This document shows, piece by piece, positions 31,471 through 41,346 of a stretch of DNA of 64,000 bases. A model generated the notes under the pieces. The model had not been told where the DNA came from. It searched no databases and worked only from the letters and a program-made list of their open reading frames with translations. The position numbers were made by a program, and so were the translations under genes. The first letter of the stretch is position 1; every line of letters starts with the position of its first letter. The stretch is from Thunnus maccoyii. Taxonomy: Eukaryota > Chordata > Actinopteri > Scombriformes > Scombridae. Where the stretch lies: assembly GCF_910596095.1 (NCBI RefSeq), contig NC_056535.1, positions 30,162,005 to 30,226,004 of the forward strand, read 5' to 3'.

Positions 31471-31739
31471 AATACAACCGTTATATATGAAATATATGAT
31501 ATGTACACAAAGACATTCATATACACATATATACATATATAGACACCTATGTATATTCATATATACATGAATTTACATACATATACATATATACATGAGC
31601 AGGTCACAGTGCTCCACAAGAGTAAAACTGTTAAAGAAATAAGACCATAAATATATATTATAATATCAGATACAATAAAAGAAACAAGCAATAAAACATA
31701 AGCAACAACATACCTTAAAAACACACAAAATACAAAAGC

Positions 31740-33560
31740 TTTAGAGGCGTCAACAGAGACTGAAGATTTTATATTTATAGTAAAAGTGTTCCAGTGTTAG
31801 AGCCACGACAACCAGTCAGCCCTGTTCAGAAGACCTGAGTGACCTACTGGTGATATAAAGATGGAACAGGTCACAGATGTACACGGGTGCCTAATAACCA
31901 GATCTCTATGTGTGAAAATAAGAACCCTCAAAATGAATCCTAAACTTGATTTAAAGATGATACGATGGGTGAGATGTGAGTCGTCCTGCTGGACCTGGTC
32001 AACAGCCTTGCAGTAGCGTTCTGGACCAATTGTAGATGGTCCACAGACGACTTGCTGAGGCAGGTGAAAAGGGAATTACAATAGTCCAGCTGGGATGATA
32101 TGAAAGCGTGAATAATCATCTCTAGCTCAGGTTGTGATACAACAATTCTGAGTTTGGCAATGTTTCTTAAATGAAAGAAAGATGAATGGGTTATTTAGGA
32201 TAGGATAGGATTTGATATGGTGATCAAAGTACAGTCTGATCAAATATAACACCGAGATTTCTAAGATTAGACTGTACAGCTGAAGAAAGGGTCCAAATAC
32301 ACTGAGCAACCTTGGAAGCTTTGCTATCTGAAGAAATAATAAAGACCTCAGTCCTATCTGCATTAAGTTGTAAAAACATCAGGTCTCATCAGGTTTAAAG
32401 AGACATACAGCTGAATGTCATCAGCGTAACAGTGATACTTTGAATTTGCTAATAATATGACCTAAGGGAAGCATATACAGAGCAAATAGTAAAGGACCCA
32501 AGACAGATCCCTGAGGCACACCACAAGAAATGAGCAGCAGTTTCAGACATGTAGGGACCAAGCGACACAGAAAAACTCTTATCTAAGAGATAAGAGGAGA
32601 ACCAGTCCAGGACGCTCCCATAGACACCCACCCACTGCCCGGCCCTTTCAATCAGGACGCTTTGATCTACAGTATCAAAAGCTGCACTAAGATCCAGCAG
32701 CACCAAAACACAGAATTCACCCACATCAGAAGACATCATTAAGTCATTGGAGACTGTGAGAGGAGCTGTTTCAGGGGAATGTTTCTGACGGAAACCAGAC
32801 TGGAATTTATCTGAAACGTAAATTCAAGACAGCAGTGAGCCGAGGCAGCAACTCTCTCTAGGACATTTGAAATAAAAGGCAGCTTGGATGTAGGCCTGTA
32901 GTTATTGGGAAGGGATGGGTCAAGGTTAGTTTTTTTTCAGAGGAGGCTGAACAACTGCATGTTTAAAATAAACTGGAACACAATCAGATTGCAGGGAGCT
33001 ATTTATAAAGGAGACCAGTCATGGACCAATAGACCCAAGTACATTTTTAAGCATGGATGTTGGTAAAATATCTAAAGGGCTGGAGGAAGGTTTCATACTG
33101 CTCACCAGATCAGTGAGGACTTGCAAGGAAATAGGAGAGGAACAGTCCGAAATTGATGACCAAGTTGGATAAGCAGAAAATGGGGTAGAGGAGTATCCAC
33201 AAAGAAAGGAAGGAAGTTACAACGATCCTTATTTGAAAAAACAGGCACATCAGGAGGTGCAGGAGTGACAGTGTTGTTGATGGTATCAAACAGGACTTTA
33301 GGGTTGCGTTTACAAGAGGAAATAAAGTTGGCAAAGTAGGAAGCCCTTGCATCTTTAACCAGGTTGTTAAATTCAGTTGAAAGGTCTTTGTAATGGAGAT
33401 GGTCCACATGGAACTTGGTGGATTTCACAGTCGCTCTACCCTCCAACATTTACGCCAGAAACAACGAATATTGTCATTCAACCAGGGTGATGATTGATGG
33501 ATGGAACAATTCTCAAGTGCATAAAAGATCTCATCTAAAAACTTAAGGAAAGATAAACAT
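31740..33560 (-). mobile_element. Dead LINE (L2/Rex-like non-LTR retrotransposon), 5'-truncated
   Basis: Read on the minus strand from about 33530 to 31790. The order is a linker with HPWLNDNIR and DARASYFANFISSCKRNPKV, then reverse transcriptase LVLLDLSAAFDTVD (near 32690), [18 protein letters not shown] (near 32520-32465), YADD (32418-32429), and a C-terminal block with SSQLDYCNSLFTCLSKSS and FILRVLIFTHRDL-like text. Frameshifts separate the FDTVD and GVPQGS boxes, and stops occur near the C-terminus. The endonuclease domain is not seen. The copy is old and inactive. Confidence 0.88.
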
Positions 33561-34010
33561 GATTACATTAGAGATGGAGAAGCCAGTATGTATATGTATA
33601 TGTCTGTGTGGTCAATTCTTCCAAAGTAATTGGGAAATCAGGGGGGGCTTTGGTTGTATTTAATTGTTTCTTATAATGTTTGGAGTTTTTCTTTTATAAT
33701 ACATTGATCTGAATGTGCTCTCCAGATGTCACCAGTTTGGATGGTAATGCTTGTGGTTCATTTGTGTTGAAGTCGTTCTACATATCTGAGAAATGATTTC
33801 GATTAATGGTGTTCTTAATATCTTCAAGTTTCATGTGGGTTTAATTTAGTTTTTGTTCCCAATTGTATGTTTATATTTGCTGAAAAATTTCATTGATATC
33901 ATTCTCAAGTATTTTCTGACGGTCTTACATTCTTGATCAAACCATTTGTCAGCATTTTGCCTTTTAACAGGCTTCTGTTTAATAAGTTTATAAGTTCAGC
34001 TTTATAGCTG

Positions 34011-34012
<2 letters not shown>
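33560..34012. other. Unassigned stretch upstream of the LINE
   Basis: T-rich non-coding sequence. I see no endonuclease motifs or other feature. Confidence 0.4.
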
Positions 34013-34058
<46 letters not shown>

Positions 34059-34069
34059 TGTGTGTGGGT
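34013..34069. repeat. (GT)n microsatellite
   Basis: About 57 bp of GT with GGTG interruptions at its end. Confidence 0.95.
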
Positions 34070-34244
34070 GAAACCACAGACAGAAGGACTATGATTTGAA
34101 CTTTGCTCTACATCAGTTACAGAAGTTTCCAAAACGCTGGTTTGGAACCACAAGTGGCTCAATGCCACTTTATTTCCTTTTTAGGTCGACATGACGAACA
34201 CACTGGGACTCAGACTGATAACCTGCACAACTTTATTGTGTCAA

Positions 34245-34780
34245 GTAGTGCTGCAATTGAGACAATAAACTGGCAACTATTTTGATAATTGAATAAGTGT
34301 TTTATTCATTGTCTAAGCAAAAATGCTCTAATCTGAGAATTTGAAGTTTTTCTGTCATACAATGATAGTAAACTGAATATCTTTAGATGTTTGACTGTTG
34401 ATATCACAACACATGACATTTGAGGACTTTATCTTCAGCTTTAAGAAATTATAACATGCATTTTTCTCTATTTTCTGACATTTTATAGACAAAATGATTA
34501 ATCAAGAAAATAACCAGCAGATCAATCGATAATGAAAACAATCATTAGTACCAGTACCAATCATATGTATAGGAGCTGAAGCGATCATGATTGATTAATT
34601 AATGTAATTTTCTATGATAGTAAATTTAATGTCTTTGAGTTTTGGACATTTGGTTGAACAAAACAGACAATATGAAGGTGTCTACTTGGATTTCTGATGG
34701 GTATTTTTCTCTATTTAATCAACTGAGAAAGTGATTAATGGGTTAAGAGAGAAAGAAAATAGTTAATTGCAGCCCTAATA
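34245..34780. repeat. Two adjacent MITE-like repeat copies
   Basis: Family ends GTGCTGCAATTGAGACAATA and AATCATTAGTACCAG, then a second unit from GAGCTGAAGCGATCATGATT to GTTAATTGCAGCCCT. Same family as 10320-10642. Confidence 0.6.
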
Positions 34781-34964
34781 TATATGACCTAAATCGAGGT
34801 CAATATATTACATAATATATCCATATGTAGAAGAGCACCTACTTCCTGTATTGTTCTGTAAGCAATTCAGCAAATCTCGCTAAAATCCAACCCTCTGCCT
34901 CAAAACTTACAACAACTTCTTTTTATTGCACTTAACCCCTTAAAGGACATGGCTGATGATTTTC

Positions 34965-35175
34965 CATATTTTTATTATTATAAATCTCACATGCAGAGCC
35001 AAACCGACAATAAATTGACCCATTGTATTATGTGTATGTGTACTGTTTGTGTATCCAAAGTCTGATATTTCTTATTCCTCTGTGCCGTAGACCTCTGTTC
35101 TTGTCCAGAAACTATTAAAAACATGTCAGTGAGCCACACAGCTGCACTGGGTGACATGTTCTTTCATCACGAAGA
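34965..35175. repeat. Dispersed repeat, third copy of the 14640 family
   Basis: Shares GCAGAGCCAAACCGACAATA, GTGTATCCAAAGTCTGA, TTATTCCTCTGTGCCGTAGA and GGTGACATGTTCTTTC. Confidence 0.65.
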
Positions 35176-35204
35176 GATCGGTCACGTTAGTTTGTTTAAA
35201 AATA

Positions 35205-35400
35205 TCACCAAAAACTAATATGAGCGATTATGTTTTCAGTCTCCGGAAAGTACTCTATTGTCACTGTCACTATAATTAACTCTGAATAAGAAAATAAACC
35301 AAATAATCTAAGTGTAAACCTCAAAATACTTTTGTTGTGTTTTCGCTGTGTTGTGATTATTTTCATCAAATGCTGAATAACTTTATAAGCCACAAAAAGA
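35205..35400 (+). repeat. Remnant TRIM 3' flank at the left edge of the array
   Basis: AATTAACTCTGAATAAGAAA, AAACCTCAAAATACTTTTG and GGCTGATGG-joined AACTTTATAAGCCAC match the 3' flanks at 39470-39585, 43050-43165, 47970-48095, 53930-54045 and 58995-59110. Here the segment leads straight into 5'-flank sequence with no gene body, so it is the trace of a lost or recombined upstream unit. Confidence 0.7.
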
Positions 35401-35618
35401 TTGTGTTTGGCTGATGGATATGAACAGAAAACCTAAACAGGAAGTTCATTAAATGAAACCAACATCAGGTTTACTCCAGTACAGAGTAGAGAATTTATGA
35501 GAAATGGTGTGACAAAGGTCAACTTCATTCTAGGGGATTGTGAAACTTCTTCAGAACTGGAAACCACTGAGAGAGCGTCTACCTCCATCAAGACTGCACA
35601 GTTCTCTAATGTAGCTCT

Positions 35619-35975
35619 TTTAAAGGACAGGTTCACAGTTTTTCACATCTGTCTTACAACAACAGTCAGGAGCAGTCTTGTTGTAATCATTCCTCCTGTT
35701 CATACTGAAGATCCCTTCATAATGCACTAACAGTGTAAGTGATGGGGGACAAAATCCACAGTCTTTCCTCTGTGCAAACATGTGTTTAAAAGTTTATCTG
35801 AAGCTAATATGAAGCTTCAGCTGTCGAATGACCGAAATCAAGTAGATATCTTTCAACGTTACAGTCTTTTTAGTACTAAAGTTCCTCTTTTTGTCACTAT
35901 ACTTCCACCGCAGCTCAACAACACTGTCCGAGGAAACACAAAGAGGGAATTTGATGCTATAAACACTAAATCTGG
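35619..35975 (+). repeat. Dispersed repeat in the TRIM copy 1 upstream flank
   Basis: Begins TTAAAGGACAGGTTCACAGT and includes GTGATGGGGGACAAAATCCA and CAACGTTACAGTCTTTTTAG. Homologous blocks precede the other TRIM copies, and a fragment lies far outside the array at 29001. Confidence 0.7.
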
Positions 35976-36311
35976 CATGATTGCAACCAGCCATGTCAAC
36001 ACTGTCAATGGGGAACAAAATAGGCTACAGTATTTTAAAGTGGACCTCCAGTGATGTTCCACTGTATTTTATTTTGGTAATATTTTTACCTTACATTTAC
36101 TTTAACAGGTCAACAGTTTTCTGCTAAGAGTGTTAGACACACTCTCTATCTTTACCAACTAAAACACAACAGGTCTAACTATCTCAGTAATGATTTCAAA
36201 CTTATAACTATTCTATTGTACAATAATTCAACAACAGAAAATACACAACATGCAAAGATATTAAACAAAATAATTCACTCCATGTTCCTCCATGTTGTGC
36301 ATCACAGGGTT

Positions 36312-36642
36312 AAAATGGTAAATGGACAACACTTATATAACACTGTTCTAGTCTTCCAACCACTCAAAGCGCTTTACACTACATGCCAACATTCACCCAT
36401 TCACTCACAGTCATGTTCTGATGGTAGTGGCTGCCATGCAAGGTGCCAACACACTCATCACAAGGAGAATCTAATGCAATCACATAAACTCACATACCAA
36501 CGGCATGGCCATTGGGAGCATTTTGGGGTTCAGTATCTTTCCTGAGGACACTTCAACATGTGGACTGGAGGAGCCGAGGATCAAACCGCTGATCTTTTGA
36601 TTAGTAGATAACGTGCTGTACCTCTGAGCCACAGCCACCCTA
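36312..36642. repeat. Dispersed fish repeat (GTAAATGG ... GAGCCACAGCC type)
   Basis: Contains CTCAAAGCGCTTTACACTAC, TGGACTGGAGGAGCCGAGGA and CTGTACCTCTGAGCCACAGC, hallmarks of an abundant fish short repeat. A fragment of the same family is at 7730-7835. It is inserted only in unit 1 of the TRIM array. Confidence 0.75.
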
Positions 36643-36669
36643 AAGTGAAAGTTGCATTGGTTTCTTACG

Positions 36670-36721
36670 GTTAAGTACAAGAAACTACATGACAGATGTC
36701 ACGTAGTTTCTTGTACTTAAC
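36670..36721. repeat. Near-perfect palindrome, 25-bp arms with 2-bp spacer
   Basis: Left arm 36670-36694 and right arm 36697-36721 pair at 24 of 25 positions. The right arm contains the ACTACGTGACA-type segment shared by all TRIM flanks. The inverted duplication is unique to copy 1. Confidence 0.85.
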
Positions 36722-36799
36722 ACAAATGTCAAACTGCAAACCTGCAACGACCACTTCCTCTGACACTGAGAGGAGAAATGTCCTGACAGACAGACGATA

Positions 36800-36811
36800 A
36801 GATTCACCTTC
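36800..36811 (+). promoter_or_regulatory. ISRE-like site, TRIM copy 1
   Basis: AGATTCACCTTC lies 248 bp before the ATG at the position occupied by AGTTTCACCTTC in other copies. It has two mismatches to AGTTTCNNTTTC, making it the weakest of the set. Confidence 0.3.
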
Positions 36812-36992
36812 AGACTAAACTCATGACTTAAACTCACAACAACTAAAACAGGACAGCTACAAGACAGAATACTCATATACTGGAATACAAATGCTTCCAG
36901 CTGCTGATCGAATGCAAATTTCAGGAAAAACACAGATCAAAGTAAAAGTAACTTCACCAGACATTTCCACAAGACGAAGGCAATCACAGCGG

Positions 36993-37094
36993 ATGGTCTT
37001 GTTTGAGTGTTTTGCCTGCTGTGTTTTCAGCTTTACTCTGAGTGAAAATGTCTTCCCGATCGGAGGAGGATCTCTCCTGTTCTGTCTGCCATGA
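36993..37094 (+). CDS. Overlapping upstream ORF of TRIM copy 1
   Basis: ATG at 36993 opens a frame that overlaps the main start (37048) and ends inside the RING codons. It is 55 nt ahead of the main ATG, so it is out of frame. The peptide begins [20 protein letters not shown]. The arrangement is conserved in copies 5 and 6. Translation would reduce use of the main start if the mRNA begins upstream. A possible splice acceptor (TTTTCAG) at 37024-37030 could remove its ATG. Confidence 0.35.
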   Translation: MVLFECFACCVFSFTLSENVFPIGGGSLLFCLP

Positions 37095-38460
37095 CATCTT
37101 TAAAGATCCTGTTGTCTTGACATGTAGGCACGTCTTCTGTAAGGACTGTCTGAAGACCTGGTGGAAAGAGAAACAAACACAGGAATGTCCACTTTGTAAG
37201 AGAAGATCATCAAGGAGTGATCTGCCTCATAACTTGGCTTTAAAGAACCTGTGTGAGGCCTTTTTACTGGAGAGAGATCAGAGAGCTTCAGCAGGATCTG
37301 AGGCTCTCTGCAGTCTGCACTCTGAGACACTCAAACTCTTCTGTCTGGACCATCAGCAGCCAGTGTGTCTCGTCTGCAGAGATTCAAAAACACACACCAA
37401 CCACAGATTCAGACCCATCGATGAAGCTGCACAGGATCACAAAGAGGAGCTCCAGAAATCCCTGAAGCCCTTACAGGAGAAACTGAAGCTTTTTGAAGAA
37501 GTTAAAGGAAACTGTGATCAAACAGCAGAACACATTAAGGTCCAGGCAAGAGACACAGAGAGGCAGATTAAGGAGCAGTTTAAGAAGCTTCACCAGTTTC
37601 TACAAGAGGAAGAGGAGGCCAGGATTGCTGTTCTGAAGGAGGAAGAGGAGCAGAAGAGTCAGATGATGAAGGAGAAGATTGAGACTCTGAGCAGAGAGAT
37701 AGCAGCTCTTTCAAACACAATCAGAGCCACAGAGGAGGAGCTGAGAGCTGAAGACGTCTCATTCCTGCAGAACTACAAGGCTGCAGTGGAAAGAGTCCAG
37801 CAGCGCCCCCTGCTGGATGATCCAGAGCTGGTCTCAGGAGCTCTGATAGATGTGGCCAAATACCTGGGCAACCTGACCTATGAAATTTGGGACAAGATGG
37901 AGGAGGTGGTCTCCTACACTCCTGTGATTCTGGATCCAAACACTGCTCATCCAGAACTCATCCTGTCTGAAGATCTGACCAGTGTGAGACGTGGAGAGAG
38001 ACAGAAGCTTCCTGAAAATCGAGAGAGGATTAAGAACTTTCCCATTGTTCTGGGCTCTGAGGGCTTTAACTCAGGGACTCACAGCTGGGATGTTGAGGTT
38101 GGAGACAGTGCCGGCTGGGTTGTGGGTGTGGAAACTGAGTTCGGGGTTTGGGTGACTGTTTTCTATGATGGTGAATTCAAAGCACTGTCTGGATCGGATG
38201 AGGTAACTGTTCTCCAAGTGGAGAAGAAGCTGCAGAAGATCAGAGTTCATCTGGACTACAACAGAGGAAAACTGTCGTTCTCTGATCTTGATACTGAAGC
38301 ACACATACACACCTTCACAGAGACTTTCACTGGGAAGTTGTTTCCATGCATTAGTAATGAGGATGAACTACCAATTAAGATTTTACCAGAGGTGGATGAT
38401 GATGATGATGACGACAACAGCAATGGTGAGGATGATGATGGTGATGATGCAGATGATTAG
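37048..38460 (+). CDS. TRIM copy 1: RING/B-box2/coiled-coil/PRY-SPRY protein (TRIM35/A33-like), 470 aa
   Basis: Predicted E3 ubiquitin ligase. RING zinc ligands are C11, C14, C26, H28, C31, C34, C47 and C50 (C3HC4). B-box2 ligands are C88, H91, C99, H102, C107, C110, H116 and H119. A Glu/Lys-rich coiled coil spans about 125-250. PRY starts at LDPNTA (295-300) and SPRY contains [11 protein letters not shown]. An acidic tail runs from 450 to 470. The CDS is uninterrupted by introns, unlike typical multi-exon TRIM genes, which suggests a retrogene origin. The ATG at 37048 is chosen because it immediately precedes the RING and is conserved in all copies; the GTG six bases upstream is not used. 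Family membership is certain. TRIM35-like assignment and ligase activity are inferred; the target is unknown. Confidence 0.93.
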   Translation: MSSRSEEDLSCSVCHDIFKDPVVLTCRHVFCKDCLKTWWKEKQTQECPLCKRRSSRSDLPHNLALKNLCEAFLLERDQRASAGSEALCSLHSETLKLFCLDHQQPVCLVCRDSKTHTNHRFRPIDEAAQDHKEELQKSLKPLQEKLKLFEEVKGNCDQTAEHIKVQARDTERQIKEQFKKLHQFLQEEEEARIAVLKEEEEQKSQMMKEKIETLSREIAALSNTIRATEEELRAEDVSFLQNYKAAVERVQQRPLLDDPELVSGALIDVAKYLGNLTYEIWDKMEEVVSYTPVILDPNTAHPELILSEDLTSVRRGERQKLPENRERIKNFPIVLGSEGFNSGTHSWDVEVGDSAGWVVGVETEFGVWVTVFYDGEFKALSGSDEVTVLQVEKKLQKIRVHLDYNRGKLSFSDLDTEAHIHTFTETFTGKLFPCISNEDELPIKILPEVDDDDDDDNSNGEDDDGDDADD

Positions 38461-39799
38461 GACAATGATGATCACGACAATGATGATGATTAGGCACTGT
38501 ACACTAATCAGTTTCTTACAGGGAAGTGCCATCAAATATAATTACATCTCTTTATGAATGAATGAAACAGAATTACTGAAATAGGCTGATAACAGAAATA
38601 TCTACATGTTTATGATCAAACTGTGATGGAACTCTGGATGCTTTACAATCTGTAAAAGTACCATCAGTTTAATTTTGCTCCGTCAGTCATGTTGTCACAG
38701 TGGGGGTCTCTTTATTTAAAGGTACTGCTATAGAATTTTCTATCTTTAGTGGCTACAAATTGGGTTACACTGGGTCAAGAATGGGCATTGAAGGCAGCAG
38801 TAAATCTCAGCAGAAAGAACAGACAACTGTCTCCTCTCCTTGAGACGCAGAGTAGCTGTCTGTGGTGTTTGGAGAAAGCAGGAGCCATTCTGATAAAGAG
38901 TGAATCGGCGTTGCTGCGGTTACCAAGGTCAGAGGAGATGGCTTCGTAGCTTCCTCGACACCACAGATATGTAATCTGCGCAGATTCTATTTGCATAACC
39001 AGACAACAGCAGCTCCAGACCAGAATCCGCCGACGTTGACCTGAAGCTCCACGCAACGTGACCTGAACTAACACAGTAAAAACACTTTCCTGTTTGGAAA
39101 CTAACGAGCCAATAGACAAACTATGCATACTGTAGATACACTGAGTTTGACCATTTCTGGGTGTATATAATTTGTTGCATGATCTGTAGGGGTTTAAAGA
39201 CTGAACACAGGGGACCGAATCCTCAGAATTGAGACAGCATCATGCACAGACTGCTGTATTGATAACTCCTCCGTTCTCCTTGGCCAAGCTTCAATAAATA
39301 TTGTTGGTATAAGACATTAAAGGCTCCTGGACACTTTTTTCACTGATGAGTTGACCATTGATCAGCAGATCTCCATAAGAGGTACAGATTTCACTTTGGG
39401 TTTAGAGTTTATGTAATATTAGTGATTTAGGAAATTAGGTTTTCTCTACTGTTGCTGTCATTGTTATTAACTCTAAAAAAGAAAATCAACTAAATAATAT
39501 AAATATAAACCTTAAAATACTTTTGATGTATTTTAGCTGTGTTGTGATTATTTTCACTAGATGTTGGATAACTTTATAAGCCACTGACTGTAATTTCAGC
39601 AGCTTTGCCTTCATATCTGCTGACTAAGAGATTCTACTGAGCATGTGCAGAAACTGTGTTTAATGTTTGAGTCAAAGGTCAGAATGACTACAACACTGGG
39701 TTAAACTCTAGTCTCACATGTACAAGATTTATTTGATAAACTTGTTTTTATTGAGTGAGAGTAATCTTTGTAATAACGTGACACTTTTATCAGAAAGTC

Positions 39800-40025
39800 T
39801 TTCCTGATTTTACCTGTTTGTATTTTCTTTCAATTGTCTTTTATTTCTGTTTTCATCTCTTTTAAATTCTCTCGTTTTATACACTGAAGTAGTTTTATCT
39901 GTTTTTTAAAATATATGATTTTATGAATTGTCTGTTTTATTTTTACTGCCTTCGTGAAGCACTTTGTAACTTGGATTTTGAAAACTGCTCTATAAATTAA
40001 GATTATTACTATTATTACTACTATT
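39800..40025 (+). repeat. LINE/SINE-type 3' tail
   Basis: GAAGCACTTTGTAACTTGGA...GAAAACTGCTCTATAAAT followed by ATT repeats is the classic 3' tail of fish L2-type LINEs and V-SINEs. Copies recur at 43395-43510, 54280-54491 and 59315-59528, in the same place relative to each TRIM gene. Confidence 0.7.
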
Positions 40026-40734
40026 ATATGATCTGTTATGTTTAATGCAAAATCTATCATATCTCATTTTCTTCCTTAAAGGTGATCTAATCTCAATAAA
40101 ACACTGCATTTCAAAGAAATAAAGTTCTTTAATTGACTTGATGAATTAGTATTTTCTAATAGGAAGTCACATGTTCTGTCTGTCATTTCAGGAACATCAC
40201 ATCAGCATAAAATTATAACCAAGGACATTTCCAGCACTGTGTGGAGTCTTTGCAGTACGTGTCTGTGTCTGTAAGTGCTGCAGAGAGATTTATGTGCAGG
40301 TTTTCTGAATATAGATCAAGACCACTAAGACCGACATGATGGCTGAGTTTTTTCAGCTTCTCATTATGTGTGGCAGTCCATTATTGTTTGATTTATGTAT
40401 AACAACAACAACAACAACAATAATGTGTCTTGTCTTGTGCTGATGGATATGAACAGAAAACCTCAACAGGAAGCACATTAAATGAAAGCAAAGTACAGAG
40501 TCAAGCATTTACAAGAAACAGTGTGACAGAGGGAAACCTCAGTCGTCTAGAAGATTCTGAAACTTTTTCAAAGGTGGAAACCACTGAGAGAAAGTGTACC
40601 TCTGTCAAGACTGCATAGTCATCTAATGTAGCTTTTTTAAAGGACAGGTTCACAGTTTTTCAAGTCTGTCTTATAACAACAGTCAGGAGCCCAAATGAAA
40701 ATTGAAATTTAACATTCCTATTGAGAATATACAC

Positions 40735-40953
40735 GGGTCATTTTTGACCCATGTTGTGCATTTATAGGGTAGTGATACAAAAATATTAAAAAATAATATT
40801 AAAAACTTATTCAAATAAGTGTTTGTTATTAAAAAACAACTTAGTTGAGGAATTCATTACATATTGACTAATAAAATGCATAACATGCAAAGATATGAAA
40901 CAAAATCATTTGCTCAGGTCACTTTAGATCCATGTTGTGCATCAGAGAGTTAA
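40735..40953. repeat. GGGTCATTTTTGACCC palindrome and repeated ACCCATGTTGTGCAT block
   Basis: The palindrome is followed by ACCCATGTTGTGCAT, and about 180 bp later GATCCATGTTGTGCATCAGA ending in GTTAA. The same pair occurs at 45648-45866 and 51510-51730. Later units keep reduced forms. The sequence resembles termini of piggyBac-like fish MITEs, but the two ends are in direct, not inverted, orientation. Confidence 0.5.
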
Positions 40954-41094
40954 AATGAAACTTACATCAAGTTTCTCACAGTTAATAGCTGAGTGTTACC
41001 AAGAAACTACGTGACAGTGGTCAGCCTATTTCTAACTCGTCACACTCACTTCCTCTTACGCTGGGAGGAGAAATATCCTGAGAGACAGATGATA

Positions 41095-41106
41095 AATTTC
41101 ACTTTC
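41095..41106 (+). promoter_or_regulatory. ISRE-like site, TRIM copy 2
   Basis: AATTTCACTTTC, one mismatch to AGTTTCNNTTTC, lies 252 bp before the ATG. Confidence 0.4.
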
Positions 41107-41346
41107 AGACTAAACTCATGACTTGAACTCACAACAACTAAAACAGGACAGCTACAAGACAGAATACGGAAAAAACTGGAATACGAATGCTTCCAGCTGC
41201 TGCTGATCGGACACAAATTTAAGGAAAAGTACAGATCAAAGTAAAAGTAACTTCAAGAGACATTTCCACAAGAGGAAACCAATCACAAAGGATCTTCTTG
41301 TTTAAGTGTTTTGCCTGGTGTGTTTTCAGCTTTACTCCGAGTGAAA

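Larger units (their letters stand above)
38461..41346. other. Spacer between TRIM copies 1 and 2
   Basis: Contains the homologous 3' flank (38580-39620), with a unique insert at about 38720-39400 that has no recognised identity, a LINE-type 3' tail (39800-40025), a 5'-flank remnant with only a short piece of the dispersed repeat (40636-40700), and a repeated ACCCATGTTGTGCAT block (40735-40953). An AATAAA occurs at 39293-39298. Confidence 0.6.

Noticed and set aside
36216..36545. 109-residue ORF upstream of TRIM copy 1
   Set aside because: It lies mostly in a dispersed fish repeat (36312-36642) and has no family resemblance.
40735..40750. Oestrogen/retinoid receptor response element
   Set aside because: The half-sites are spaced by four bases rather than three, and the palindrome sits in a repeat-like block. 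It is kept only as a repeat with a test proposed.
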